64,000 nt of DNA from Ruminococcus sp. YRD2003 (GTDB lineage Bacteria; Bacillota; Clostridia; Oscillospirales; Ruminococcaceae): contig FNZT01000006.1 in the NCBI GenBank assembly GCA_900109435.1, positions 62,001 through 126,000 on the forward strand, written 5' to 3'. Under the pieces are notes generated by a model that was not told the DNA's origin, did no database searches, and saw nothing but the letters and a program-made list of their open reading frames with translations. Position numbers and translations under genes: made by a program. This document shows, one piece after another, positions 6,794 through 17,800 of the stretch (position 1 is the stretch's first letter; each line of letters starts with the position of its first letter).

Positions 6794-8998
6794 ATGACAG
6801 CTAAAGGCAGATTCGGGCTTGTTATACCCGAAATAAACAGTCCTCTCGACCGTGATTTCGTCGAGGGAGTCTATGCTCAGGCAAAGGCGCTCGGTTATGA
6901 CATCATAGTTTATACAGGTCTATACAACTGCCTGCGTGAATATCGCTATGATTCGTATATTTCGGGCCTTGAGAATATATACACGCTCATATGTGTGCAC
7001 AGGCTTGACGGTATCATTTTTGCTGAAGAACGCTTTCACACGCAGGATGTCATCGACAAGATAAACGGTTATCTCATGCAGACTGACACGCCGTACCTCG
7101 TGCTTGGCAGCAGTTCTGAGATTGCAAACAACATGAACGCTGACGAGTACGGTAGTATGTATCGTATAACTCGGCACATGACTGACGAGCACGGCTGTAA
7201 AAAGCTGTATTGTCTTGCAGGGGTGCCGAACCATAAGTCTTCCGAGGAGCGCGTCCGCGGATTTGTGGACGCCTGCAAAGACTGTGGTATAATCGTCGCT
7301 GACAGTGATATCCGCTATGGCTGGTTCTGGAAGGATATTCCCGCGCAGCTCGGTCGTGAAATTGCTGACGGAACTGTCGGATGTCCGGATGCTGTAGTCT
7401 GCTGCAATGACGTAATGGCTGCCGCACTGATAGATAGCCTGAAACAAAATGGGATAAGAGTGCCCGAGGATGTGAAGGTCACTGGCTTTGACGGCGGCTG
7501 GGACAGCCTGATATGCCAGCCTTCCGTGACAACGATAGCGGGACGTGACAAACAGTTCGGCGCAGATGCAGTATGCCGTCTTTACGCAATGACGGCAGGC
7601 ATCATGCCCAAGCAGGAGCTTTTCGGACAAAGCATACGCTTCGGAAGAAGCTGCGGCTGCTGCAAGGAATCGACACTGGAACCGCATCTCATAGAAATGA
7701 TAATGATGAACCGTGAGAAGCGGACTTTCATCGCGACCGACTTTATCCACCGTATGTCCGATGCACAGTCCGTATCCGAGCTGTCAGAGCATATCAATGA
7801 GGTGTGTCACATCTTCAAGGGAGTGAAATGGCTCGATGTCTGCCTTTGCAGCGACTGGCAGGGCGATATGAACAATCCCGACGATTTCAGGCAGTACGGC
7901 TATTCTGACGAGATGTTTATGCTGCTTTCAAGGCGGGAGGATAACAGCGGAAAAGCTTTCTTCAGCTTCCCGACAGCACAGGTCTTGCCCGCGCTCTGCG
8001 AACCGCATGAGCCTCATCTTGTGATGCTGACCTCACTGCATTGCAGTGGTCAGATATTTGGATACACAGCTACAGCTTACACTGACCTTGCTTTCCTTGC
8101 CGCAGACGAATACTTCGTGAGCTGGTGCGATTCCGTGGCAAACGGAGTCAAGAGCCTGCAAAAGAGGCTGTTTGAGCGGTACTTCAGCAAGCAGCTCGAG
8201 AAGCTTTCGGAGACCGATCCGGTCACCGGCATATTCAACAGGCGTGGATTCATTATTCACATCCCCGAGATGCTTAATCAGTACAACAACGAGGGCAGAA
8301 AAAGCTACTTGCTTCTTATCACATACTACCCCGAAAAAATCGGTGCGGTAGATCCGAGATCTGCTATTGACGGTATCCTCACTGAGCTTTGTATACACCG
8401 GCTGTGTGCGAGAATAGGCGAGAACACCTACGCCGTGATGATTCCGTCTGAGGACGCGGAAGGGATAGCCAACACCTCCGAAAATCTTATAGCGGCAGTT
8501 GAATCAGCTCTGCTTGACAGATTCGGAGATATAAGGCTGCCGGAGTTTGTCACTTGCACCGCAGTTTTTGGTTCTTCGGAAAGTTCGGAGATAGAGCGGG
8601 TGGTCGATGAGGCTGTGCAGTTCCTGACAGACAGAAAAAAAGCCGCAGAGAGCAATTTCACTGATTACAGAGAGCTTATCTATCGTCTCAGGCGGAACAT
8701 TGTCTCACAGCCGCAGAGAGACTGGGAAATCGAGAACATCTCCCATGATATAGGGATAAGCAAAAGTCACCTGCAAAGGCTGTACAAGCAGCTTTTCTCA
8801 ACCAGCATCAAGGACGATGTGATAACTTCGAGGATAAAACGTGCAATGCAGCTGCTTGAACACACGGATATGCGTATCGCCGAGATAGCAGAGCAGTGCG
8901 GCTATAACAACGAGAACCACTTCATGCGGCAGTTCAAGGAGAAAACAGGCATGACTGCTGCACAGTTCAGACGTGAAAAACGGTCGTTGACACTGTGA
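6794..8998 (+). CDS. LacI-like sensor / degenerate GGDEF / AraC DNA-binding regulator
   Basis: About 734 residues from the ATG 8 nt behind AAGGAGG. Residues 1-285 form a LacI/GalR-type periplasmic-binding-protein fold without its HTH (FGLVIPEINSPLDRDFVEGV; the CNDVMAAALIDSLKQNGIRV helix; VTGFDGGWDS). A Cys-rich turn (SCGCC) and a helical middle follow. Around 475-610 is a GGDEF-like domain that begins DPVTGIFNRRGF but lacks the GGDEF loop (GENTY in its place), so it should not make c-di-GMP. The last ~100 residues are an AraC HTH domain (GISKSHLQRLYKQLF; EQCGYNNENHFMRQFKEK). No signal peptide or membrane segment. It probably binds an imported sugar and controls the enzyme genes directly downstream. 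Confidence 0.85.
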   Translation: MTAKGRFGLVIPEINSPLDRDFVEGVYAQAKALGYDIIVYTGLYNCLREYRYDSYISGLENIYTLICVHRLDGIIFAEERFHTQDVIDKINGYLMQTDTPYLVLGSSSEIANNMNADEYGSMYRITRHMTDEHGCKKLYCLAGVPNHKSSEERVRGFVDACKDCGIIVADSDIRYGWFWKDIPAQLGREIADGTVGCPDAVVCCNDVMAAALIDSLKQNGIRVPEDVKVTGFDGGWDSLICQPSVTTIAGRDKQFGADAVCRLYAMTAGIMPKQELFGQSIRFGRSCGCCKESTLEPHLIEMIMMNREKRTFIATDFIHRMSDAQSVSELSEHINEVCHIFKGVKWLDVCLCSDWQGDMNNPDDFRQYGYSDEMFMLLSRREDNSGKAFFSFPTAQVLPALCEPHEPHLVMLTSLHCSGQIFGYTATAYTDLAFLAADEYFVSWCDSVANGVKSLQKRLFERYFSKQLEKLSETDPVTGIFNRRGFIIHIPEMLNQYNNEGRKSYLLLITYYPEKIGAVDPRSAIDGILTELCIHRLCARIGENTYAVMIPSEDAEGIANTSENLIAAVESALLDRFGDIRLPEFVTCTAVFGSSESSEIERVVDEAVQFLTDRKKAAESNFTDYRELIYRLRRNIVSQPQRDWEIENISHDIGISKSHLQRLYKQLFSTSIKDDVITSRIKRAMQLLEHTDMRIAEIAEQCGYNNENHFMRQFKEKTGMTAAQFRREKRSLTL

Positions 8999-9007
8999 GG
9001 AATGCTT

Positions 9008-9038
9008 CAAAATGTCATAAATAGTACGCAAAATGTCA
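9008..9038 (+). promoter_or_regulatory. AraC-type direct-repeat operator upstream of the mannanase gene
   Basis: The decamer CAAAATGTCA occurs twice, at 9008-9017 and 9029-9038, exactly 21 bp (two helix turns) apart in direct orientation, as is usual for AraC-family sites. It directly abuts a weak -35 (CTCCAA, 9039-9044), with TATAGT at 9062-9067 after a 17-bp spacer. This is the layout of an activator-dependent promoter. It starts 10 bp after the stop codon of the AraC-type regulator gene. Confidence 0.7.
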
Positions 9039-9103
9039 CTCCAATCCGTGACCCGGTGTGTTATAGTAAATTCAGACGATTCTTTTACAGGAGGTTGGTA
9101 AAT

Positions 9104-11869
9104 ATGAAAAAAATAATCTCATCAGTTCTCGCGGCAGCGATAACTTTCAGCAGTTTTGCGACAGTAAGCCCCGGTATGTTCAGACAGGGAAGCTGGTATA
9201 ACGAGGCTTATGCCGCAGATTCATTCTTCGGGGGAGCCAATCCTGTGATAAGCAGAGGGGTTCCAGCATACTCTGGCAAGTCTGACAGTGCCTCCTCGGG
9301 CAATGACGAGCATTACTTCACATCGTGGAGCTCATCTTCGGGCGATTACCTTGCGTATGACCTGTCGGGTGTACCGCAGTCACAGCGCAAAAAGGTACTT
9401 GCGGCATGGTATAATCTCAGCAGCTATGACAATCTCGGTGCATACGCGAGCAGAAATGCTGAGCCGATCGACTATACGATAGAAGTCAACAAAGCTCAGG
9501 GCGGAAGCTATCCCTCATCGGGCTGGGAAGTTGTCGAGACTGTCGAGGGAAACGGTCTGAGTTCACGTCAGCACATTGTTGATATGGACGGCTACAACTG
9601 GATACGCATGAATATCACCAAGGCTTACGGCGATAAGGTAACGCTCAATCTTGACATTCACGACGCCTCGCAGGGCGTGTTCGACAGCTGGATATTCTTC
9701 GGTGATTCCATAACTGCAGGCGGCATGGTAAACGCCTACGGCACGAGCTATGCAAACTATGTCAACCAGATAGACAGCCGATTCTTCCCTGTACAGGAAA
9801 ATGGCGGTATAGGCGGCATAACCAGTAAGGACGGCAAAGAGCACATCGACCAATGGCTCAGCGGCAGTCCTGTCCATTTTGTGAGCATAGCCTACGGCAC
9901 GAACGACTGCTGGGGCAATCCCAACAATGTGCAGAGCTATTACAGCAACACAAAGTATATGATAGACGCGATAATAAAGGCGGGTAAGGTGCCTGTACTG
10001 CCGAAGATACCTTCTTCAACGAACAATGACGTTGGAAACAACGTCGGCTACTACAATGCAATGGTGGACAAGCTCTATGACGAATACGGCGACAAGCTCG
10101 TTCACGGTCCCGATTTCGACGACTTCTTCAAAAAGAATACGTGGGGACTCAGTGCAGACGGCGTTCATCCGAACTCTGAGGGCTACGAGGCGATGAAGAA
10201 ACTCTGGGCGGAAACTATGTACGAGAATGTGTACAAGAAAATAGGCAGCCAGCCTCATACGCCTGAGACCGTGAAAGGCGACGTCAACGACGACGGAGAG
10301 TTCTCCGCGGCAGACCTCGTAACTTTGCAGAAGTATCTGCTCGGCTACAAAAATGCAGAGCTGAGTAACTGGCAGGCTGGCGACCTCTGTGAGGACGGAA
10401 GGATAGACGCCTTTGATCTCGTTGCAATGAGAAAGCTTATCATCTCCAAGGACGAGCCTCAGACTCCGGATACTCCGCACACCGAGTTCAAGGCTGTATA
10501 CGAAGCCGAGAACGCGAAGCTCTCGGGCGCGAATACTATAATCGCGGATCAGGGAGCTTCGGGCGGCAAGGCGGTTGGAAACTTTGCCGACAACAGCGAT
10601 AACCTCACATTTACCATAGAAGTACCTACAGCAGGAAGCTACTGCCTGACATTCACATCAAAGGGACTTGGAGGAAACAAGTACAACGAGATACTTGTCG
10701 ATAATGAGAATGTCGGCGGATTCGACAGCGTTGGAGACAGGTTCACGGATACAGCGCTCCGCCGCGTAATGCTCAAGGCAGGCAAGCACACGGTCTCTGT
10801 GAAGAAGTCATGGGGGTGGATAACTATGGATAAGCTGACTGTCACCGAGGACGAGGCTATCTCTGCGAACGTCTACAAGGTAGATAAAAAGCTCATAAAT
10901 CCCAAGGCTGACGATAACGCAAAGGAGCTGTTCAGCTACCTCTGCGATTCATACGGCAAGTACACCCTTGCAGGTCAGGTCTGCAATGACGGTCTGAACG
11001 GAGAAGAATTCAAGGCTATATACGAGGTGACAGGAAAGTATCCTGCTATCGTTGGACTTGATATGATGGACTACTGTCCTTCGCGTCAGGCTAAGGGAGC
11101 AAGATCAAATGCGGTCGAAACAGCTATAGACTTCCACAAGCACGGCGGTATCTCCACGTTCTGCTGGCACTGGAACGCACCTGATAAATATATGAAGCCG
11201 GGCGACACCGAGCAGGGAACTCCGCGCTGGTGGGGAGGCTTCAACACCTCGAATACAAACTTTGATATTGCCGCTGTTATGGACGGACGTGACCCTGAGG
11301 GCAAAGCTCTCATCGATGCTGACATCGCCGAGATAGCAAAGCAGCTCAACCGACTTCGTGACGCAGGAGTCCCCGTGCTGTGGAGGCCTCTGCACGAGGC
11401 ATCAGGCGGCTGGTTCTGGTGGGGAGCCAAGGGACCTGATGCATACAAGAAGCTCTGGTATTACCTCTACGACGAGCTTACCAACAAGTACGGCTGTACA
11501 AATCTTATATGGGTATGGAACGGTCAGAACCCCGAATGGTATCCCGGAGACGAATATGTTGACGTCATCGGCGAGGATATCTACGCAGGCGAACACAGCT
11601 ACGGCGCTCAGAACGCGAAGTTCTCGGAGCTGCTCGAATATCCGGATACAAATAAGCTCATTGCCCTGACCGAGAACGGTACTGTTTTCGATATTGACAA
11701 CGTCGTTGCTGCAAATTCGCGCTGGTCGTGGTTTGGAACATGGTGCGGAGACTTCGTAGTCAGAAACGGCAGATACAACGAAGCCTACACTGAAAAAAAC
11801 GTCATGAGCAAGACCTACAACAGCGAGTACGTCATCACTCTCGACGAGCTGCCATGGTATAAGAAGTAA
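9104..11869 (+). CDS. Secreted SGNH esterase - dockerin - CBM35 - GH26 mannanase
   Basis: 921 residues from the ATG 7 nt behind AGGAGG. Signal peptide 1 to ~37. Then an N-terminal beta domain and an SGNH esterase of CE2/CE17-like layout: Ser202 in FFGDSITAG, GTND at 265-268, Asp352/His355 in DGVHPN. A type I dockerin follows at ~392-447, a CBM35-like module (AEN start, KSWGWITMDKL end) at ~460-585, and a GH26 domain to ~915 with acid/base Glu765 in RPLHEASGGW and nucleophile Glu857 in ALTENG. Known roles of these families suggest deacetylation plus endo-cleavage of acetylated (galacto/gluco)mannan, docked to a cellulosome scaffold. The dockerin lies inside the protein, not at the end. Confidence 0.92.
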   Translation: MKKIISSVLAAAITFSSFATVSPGMFRQGSWYNEAYAADSFFGGANPVISRGVPAYSGKSDSASSGNDEHYFTSWSSSSGDYLAYDLSGVPQSQRKKVLAAWYNLSSYDNLGAYASRNAEPIDYTIEVNKAQGGSYPSSGWEVVETVEGNGLSSRQHIVDMDGYNWIRMNITKAYGDKVTLNLDIHDASQGVFDSWIFFGDSITAGGMVNAYGTSYANYVNQIDSRFFPVQENGGIGGITSKDGKEHIDQWLSGSPVHFVSIAYGTNDCWGNPNNVQSYYSNTKYMIDAIIKAGKVPVLPKIPSSTNNDVGNNVGYYNAMVDKLYDEYGDKLVHGPDFDDFFKKNTWGLSADGVHPNSEGYEAMKKLWAETMYENVYKKIGSQPHTPETVKGDVNDDGEFSAADLVTLQKYLLGYKNAELSNWQAGDLCEDGRIDAFDLVAMRKLIISKDEPQTPDTPHTEFKAVYEAENAKLSGANTIIADQGASGGKAVGNFADNSDNLTFTIEVPTAGSYCLTFTSKGLGGNKYNEILVDNENVGGFDSVGDRFTDTALRRVMLKAGKHTVSVKKSWGWITMDKLTVTEDEAISANVYKVDKKLINPKADDNAKELFSYLCDSYGKYTLAGQVCNDGLNGEEFKAIYEVTGKYPAIVGLDMMDYCPSRQAKGARSNAVETAIDFHKHGGISTFCWHWNAPDKYMKPGDTEQGTPRWWGGFNTSNTNFDIAAVMDGRDPEGKALIDADIAEIAKQLNRLRDAGVPVLWRPLHEASGGWFWWGAKGPDAYKKLWYYLYDELTNKYGCTNLIWVWNGQNPEWYPGDEYVDVIGEDIYAGEHSYGAQNAKFSELLEYPDTNKLIALTENGTVFDIDNVVAANSRWSWFGTWCGDFVVRNGRYNEAYTEKNVMSKTYNSEYVITLDELPWYKK

Positions 11870-12013
11870 GCGAAGCAAATTATCAAGTGGTTACAGAGCA
11901 TCCGGGTATCTGCACAACCGCCCGGATACTGAAGTAATAATTGGCTGAACATCGGATATCAGCCAAGATAGATTCCTTTTATCCGAAAGTATTTGTAAGG
12001 GACAAATCAGAAA

Positions 12014-12054
12014 AAGAAAGCGTATCGGAAATACTGGTACGCTTCCTTTTTTTT
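12014..12054 (+). terminator. Terminator after the mannanase gene
   Basis: AAGCGTA (12018-12024) pairs with TACGCTT (12038-12044), followed by CC and eight T. A second, weaker hairpin (ATCCGGG...CCCGGAT) lies near 11899-11926. The 300-bp gap otherwise holds the promoter of the next gene. Confidence 0.75.
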
Positions 12055-12070
12055 CAGCTTTTTTATGAGA

Positions 12071-12130
12071 CAAAATGTGTGTTTTTAGGTCCGTTTTATC
12101 ATTGAGTTTGTTCATGGTTTGTTTTAAAAT
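12071..12130 (+). promoter_or_regulatory. Promoter and AraC-type half-sites of the PL11 gene
   Basis: CAAAATGTGT at 12071-12080 resembles the CAAAATGTCA repeats at 9008/9029. A weaker partner CGTTTTATCA sits exactly 21 bp later (12092-12101) and abuts the -35 TTGAGT (12102-12107). After 17 bp comes the -10 TAAAAT (12125-12130). The first half-site is 31 bp upstream of the -35 here and at the mannanase promoter. Confidence 0.6.
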
Positions 12131-12170
12131 AAAAGCATAGGGAAACACGTTTTCAGAGAGGAGAATGTAT

Positions 12171-14819
12171 ATGCAAATCAGGAAAATCAGTTCATTCGCG
12201 GCTTCTGCTTTGATAGCTGCAAGCATTGTTCCTGCAGGACTCAGAGTATCGCCGGCAGCTGCGAAGTACGGCACAGGCAAGAACATCGTAGAGCATCTTG
12301 ACCGCGGCATCTATGCGGTCAAAAACGGCAACGGTATGTTCGTCAGCTGGCGCTGGAATGCCGATGACGCAGACAATGCGGAGTTCCGCCTGTACCGCGA
12401 CGGTCAGCTCGTATACACGAGCAAGGCAGGTACAGGTGCGACGTGCTATCAGGACAATGGCGGAAATGCAAATTCAAAGTACCGTGTAGACACCGTTGTG
12501 AACGGCGAGGTGGCAGCATCGGAGGAATGTAAATTCAGGTCCGGTACGAACTATTTCGATATTCCGCTCAGTCAGCCGGGCTCGCAGTATACTCCAAACG
12601 ATTGCTGCGTGGGAGATGTTGACGGCGACGGTCAGTACGAGATATTCCTCAAGTGGGAGGGCAAGGCACTCGATAACTCGCAGTCGGGCGTGACAGATAA
12701 CGTCTACATTGACTGTATAACACTCGACGGACGTCGGCTATGGCGCGTGGATATGGGAAAAAATATCCGTGCAGGTCAGCACTACACGCAGATGTGCGTA
12801 GCAGATTTCGACTGCGACGGAAAGGCTGAGCTCATTACCAAGACAGCCGACGGAACAAAGGACGGCAAGGGCAAGGTCATAGGTGACGGCTCAAAGGACT
12901 ACCGCAACGGAGGCGGCTATATCCTCTCGGGCAATGAATATATGACGCTGTTCGACGGTCAGACAGGCGCTGCTCTTGATACGATAAACTTCCCTGTACC
13001 ACGCGGAAATGTCGGCTCGTGGGGAGACAACTACGGCAACCGTGTCGACCGCTTCAACAGTGGTATCGCATACCTCGACGGCGTTCACCCGTCAGCGATA
13101 TACAACCGCGGCTACTACACGCGAATGACAATATCTGCAATAGATGTTGTAGACAAGAAGCTGTCCGTGCGCTGGATATTCGACTCCAACAACAGCGACT
13201 CAAAGGCAGCAGCAGGTCAGGGCAACCACAACCTCATGGTCGGAGACGTTGACGCTGACGGCAGGCAGGAGATATGCATGGGTGACTGTGTTATCGACGA
13301 TAACGGCAAGCTCCTGTGGTCGTCAGGCAAGGGACACGGCGACGCGATGCATCTCGGCGACTTCATTCCCGAGCGCGCAGGACTGGAACTCTGGCAGTGT
13401 CATGAGCACGGTCCGACTTATGGCGTGACCCTCTTTGACGCTAAGGACGGCAAGGTCATCTTCCACAAGGACGGTGACAAGGACACCGGACGCTGCTGTG
13501 CAGACAACGTATTTGCGGGAAATAAAGGCGCGGAATTCTGGGGCGCAAGACCCGCAAAGACTGTTCTTGACCAGAACGGAAACAAGATATCCGGTCTCAG
13601 CCTTTCGATGAACTTTCTAATCTACTGGGACGGCGACCTTGAACGTGAGCTGTTCAGCGGAACTACCATTAGCAAGATGACTTCCACAAGTAAGATAGAC
13701 TACCTCCTCAATGCTGACGGCTGTGCTTCTAACAACAGCACAAAGGCTGTTCCCTGCATGACTGTTGACCTTTTCGGTGACTGGCGTGAGGAACTTTTAA
13801 TGCGAACTTCAGATAACAAGAAGCTGCGAATCTGGTGCACTACTTCTCCCACTGACGTCCGCCTGACCACACTTATGCACGATGTTCAGTATCGCTCACA
13901 GAACTGCTGTCAGCAGTCCTCCTACAATCAGCCGCCTCATGTCAGCTTTTTCCTCGGTACAGGCTACCAGCTTCCTGAGCGTCCCGCTGTCAAAGTCCTT
14001 GGCGGCTCAGAGGTCGGGGTAAAGCCATTCGAGATAGCCGACGGCAAGCTTGTGAAGTCGCTCAAAGTCAACGATACAGCCGCACAGTACAACTGGGCAA
14101 TCGAGCAGGGACTTGACGTTGGCAATGAAGTGTTCGGTGACAGGCAGTTCAGATTCACTTCTGTCCCAGAGGAACTCAGGGGAGCTGAATGGATAAGGAC
14201 AGCGTGCGATTCCAAGAAGTTCACTTCCGACGAGGCGACCTTCACAGCCGCTCAGGATATCACCGTTTTTGTCGGAGTAGATACCCGCGCCGAATCAAAT
14301 GCAGGCTGGCTCTCGGACTGGACTAAGACTGAGATGACGATGACCGATGACGGCAATCCGAACATCACATACAATGTCTACCGAAAGGACGCAAAGAGCG
14401 GTCAACAGGTAGCTCTCGGGGCGATAAATATGACGACTGCGGTCAACTACGTTGTTGCAGTTACCGAATACCGCGAGCCCGTCACCACCACAACTTCAAC
14501 TACAACTGCAACTACCGCTGCCGAAGCAACGGTTTCCACGGCTTCTGAGAATACCACAACAACAAGTGAGACAACTCAGACGACAACGGAAGCAGTTGAG
14601 CCGCCGCTGCTCGGCGATGTCAATCTCGACGGTCATATTTCTATATCCGATGCAGTAGCAATACTCCAGTACATCGCAAACAAAGACAAATTCCCGCTTT
14701 CTGCCGAAGCTGCTGATAATGCTGATGTGTATAACCGCGGCGACGGTATAACCGCAGGCGACGCTCTTTCGATACAGAAGCTCGATGCAGGGATCCTTAC
14801 AGAGCTTCCGGAATCATAA
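12171..14819 (+). CDS. Secreted rhamnogalacturonan lyase PL11 - dockerin
   Basis: About 882 residues; the ATG at 12171 has AGAGGAG 7 nt upstream (another ATG two codons earlier is too close). Signal peptide ~1-33. The PL11 beta-propeller, like YesW/YesX, spans ~35-620: it starts ENLDRG-like (EHLDRGIYAV), carries many Asp-rich calcium loops (GDVDGDGQYEIFLKWEG; ADFDCDGKAELITKTADGT) and GNHNLMVGDVDADG. A second beta module covers ~640-760, then a Thr-rich linker and a C-terminal dockerin (~815-877). PL11 enzymes split rhamnogalacturonan I backbones of pectin by beta-elimination. Transcribed with the GH43 gene, 34 bp downstream. Confidence 0.92.
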   Translation: MQIRKISSFAASALIAASIVPAGLRVSPAAAKYGTGKNIVEHLDRGIYAVKNGNGMFVSWRWNADDADNAEFRLYRDGQLVYTSKAGTGATCYQDNGGNANSKYRVDTVVNGEVAASEECKFRSGTNYFDIPLSQPGSQYTPNDCCVGDVDGDGQYEIFLKWEGKALDNSQSGVTDNVYIDCITLDGRRLWRVDMGKNIRAGQHYTQMCVADFDCDGKAELITKTADGTKDGKGKVIGDGSKDYRNGGGYILSGNEYMTLFDGQTGAALDTINFPVPRGNVGSWGDNYGNRVDRFNSGIAYLDGVHPSAIYNRGYYTRMTISAIDVVDKKLSVRWIFDSNNSDSKAAAGQGNHNLMVGDVDADGRQEICMGDCVIDDNGKLLWSSGKGHGDAMHLGDFIPERAGLELWQCHEHGPTYGVTLFDAKDGKVIFHKDGDKDTGRCCADNVFAGNKGAEFWGARPAKTVLDQNGNKISGLSLSMNFLIYWDGDLERELFSGTTISKMTSTSKIDYLLNADGCASNNSTKAVPCMTVDLFGDWREELLMRTSDNKKLRIWCTTSPTDVRLTTLMHDVQYRSQNCCQQSSYNQPPHVSFFLGTGYQLPERPAVKVLGGSEVGVKPFEIADGKLVKSLKVNDTAAQYNWAIEQGLDVGNEVFGDRQFRFTSVPEELRGAEWIRTACDSKKFTSDEATFTAAQDITVFVGVDTRAESNAGWLSDWTKTEMTMTDDGNPNITYNVYRKDAKSGQQVALGAINMTTAVNYVVAVTEYREPVTTTTSTTTATTAAEATVSTASENTTTTSETTQTTTEAVEPPLLGDVNLDGHISISDAVAILQYIANKDKFPLSAEAADNADVYNRGDGITAGDALSIQKLDAGILTELPES

Positions 14820-14853
14820 CAAACTGTCAGACTGACGGCACGGAGGTATCATT

Positions 14854-17800
14854 ATGAAGGTAAAAAAACTTATTTCGGCTCTTCTGTCGGCATTTGTAAT
14901 TGCAGGGAACTCCCTCTCATACACCCTTACGGATACGTATGCCGACTATTCAAGAGTTTCAGTCCACGATCCGTCAATAGTTAAGCTCGAGGAGGGCGGA
15001 TACTTCATTATCGGCTCGCATTTAGGCGCTGCGAGATCAAACGATATGAAGAACTGGCAGTCTGCTGCCAACTCCCACCTCGGCTCAACACAGACCACAT
15101 TTTTCAGGAACATCTACACCGACCTTGCTATCCCCGAGAAGTGGTCGAATACCACGAACGGATATAACCTCGCGGGCAATATGTGGGCTCCCGACATAAT
15201 CTACAATAAGGACATGGGTAAATACTGTATGTACCTCAGCGTGAACGGACAGGTATGGAATTCCTCTATCGTGCTGTGTACATCAGACAAGGTCGAGGGA
15301 CCGTATACCTATCAGGGGACTATAGTGTATTCGGGCTTTACCAATAATGCTGTTAACAACGTCAAGGATACCGACGTACCCAAGGTGCTTGGCAAAAATC
15401 CTGACATAAGCCGCTATCTCAGTAACGGTTCATGGAATGCCTCCTATGGTACCAACGCCATTGATCCGGCTGTATTCTATGACGAGGACGGCAATCTGCG
15501 AATGGTATACGGTTCATGGTTCGGTGGCATATATATGCTTGAGCTTGACGAAAAAACAGGTCTGCGCGATTATAACGTGAAATATGAAACGATACCCAAC
15601 GTCTCTGACGCATACATGGGCAAGAAGGCGGCAGGTGGAAATTATGTCTCGGGAGAAGGTCCGTACATCGAGTACATGAAGGCTCCGAACAGCGACAAGG
15701 GCTATTATTACCTGTTTGTATCGTATGGATTCTTCAACTCAAACGGCGGTTACAATATGCGTGTTTTCCGCAGCGAAAATCCGGACGGTCCGTTCGTTGA
15801 CCAGAATGGCAACAGTGCGGTCTATCCATTTGGAGGCGACAACATCCGCGGCAAAACAGGCGAACGCCTCATGAGCAACTATCAGTGGAGCTGCAATCCA
15901 AAGCCATTCAAGGCGCAGGGTCATAACTCCGCCCTCATGGACACGGACGGCAAGCTCTATGTCATATATCACACCAAATTTGACGATAACTGGGGTGCGC
16001 ACGAAGTTCGCGTGCATCAGTTAATAATGAACGAGGACGGCTGGATAACCGCCGCTCCATACGAATACTCGGGCGAGACCCTCTCGGAGGACGGACACGC
16101 GATGTCGGCAGTTACAGGCGACTACGACTTCATCTTCCACACCCTCGACCAAAGATTCGAGAACGAAAAGAGTGCAGATGTCGAAAAGCCGCACACTATC
16201 ACCCTCAACGCAGACGGTACTGTCACAGGACACGTTACAGGAACTTGGCTGATGAAGGACGGCACGCCGAATATGACTGTCAGCTTTGGCGGAGTTACAT
16301 ACAAGGGGGCTTTTCTTGTGCAGGCGGACGAATCAGCTGCTCAGACCAAGCGTATGACATTCACGGCTACAGGAAACAATACCTGCATCTGGGGCAGCAA
16401 GCGCTCCGCATACAACGCGGCTGAGGACATCGTAAAGCCTGTTGTGATACCGGATGGCAGATACACGCTGAAGAATGTCAACAGCGGACGCTATATCGCA
16501 GATAAGAACGGAAACATCGTACAGTCAGAAAAGCAAACGTGGAATATCAAAGGCGTTGGAAATGGCGAATACACCATTTCCGATAAAAACGGAAGGTCTC
16601 TCACTGTTGAGAACGCCTCTGCAGAAGATGGTGCAAATGTGCTTCTCGCTGACTATACCGGAGATAAGTCACAGAAGTTCCGGTTGAAGGACAACCACGA
16701 CGGCTCATATTCCTTTCTTACTCTGTCTTCAAACGGTCTGCGCTGCCTTGACGTATACGAGATAAGCACTGACGACGGCGCAAACATCTGTCAGTGGGAA
16801 TACTGGAACGGCAGCGGACAACAGTTTATTCTCGAGGAGGCAAAGGAGGTCGAAGGCGATGTCAACGCAGACGGCAGTATCACAGTTGCAGACCTCGTGC
16901 TTATGCAGAAGTATCTGCTCGGAGACAAGTCCGCAAAGCTTGCTGACTGGGAAGCAGGTGACCTCTGCGCAGACGGCAGGATAGATGTGTTTGACATCGT
17001 TCTTATGAGACAGGAGCTTATTGCCGAAGAAGGAACTCAGCAGCAGGATGATACTCCGAAGCAGACGTATAGCTATGACCCGGCAAAAAAATACGCACAA
17101 TATCCCGACAGCTACAAGAACAATATCCAGCAGAAGGGTACAGTCGTCAAGGAGAACTACAATGGCATAAACGGTAATAATACGCTGAATGTGTACCTGC
17201 CCTACGGGTATGACAAGAACAAGCGGTATAACATTTTTTACTTCATGCATGGTATGTGGGATGACGAGAATTCTCTCTTTTATAAGGATAACGGTGAAAT
17301 GCAGCGAGTTCTTGACAACATGATACAGAATGGCGACATCGAACCAATGATAGTAGTAACTCCCACATTCAACAAGACTGATCCCGAAAATGTGTGGAGG
17401 GAGATCCGCCAAAGTGTTATCCCGTTCGTTGAGGGAAAGTATTCGACCTATGCAAATTCTACGTCAGAGGCTGACCTCAAAGCTTCAAGAATGCACAGAG
17501 CTTACGGTGGTTTCTCAATGGGAAGCGTTTCTACATGGGCGACATTTGAAAACTGCGTGGATATAATCGGTTATTTCATGCCTCTCAGCGGCGCTCATCA
17601 CTGGGGTTCGGGCAATGCGGACCCTGCTGCTTTGGCTCGTGCAATTGACAAGGCAGGACTGGAAAAGAACGAGTACTTCATCATGTCCGCAACAGGAACA
17701 TCGGATTTCGCAGTCGGCAGCCTCAGTCCGCAGATAGAGGAAATGAAGAAGCTAAGTCAGTTTGAGTATACCTCAGATTTCTCCAAGGGCAACCTATGGT

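Noticed and set aside
16729..17412. 227-codon minus-strand frame inside the GH43-CE1 gene
   Set aside because: Antisense of dockerin and esterase coding sequence with no own start signals.
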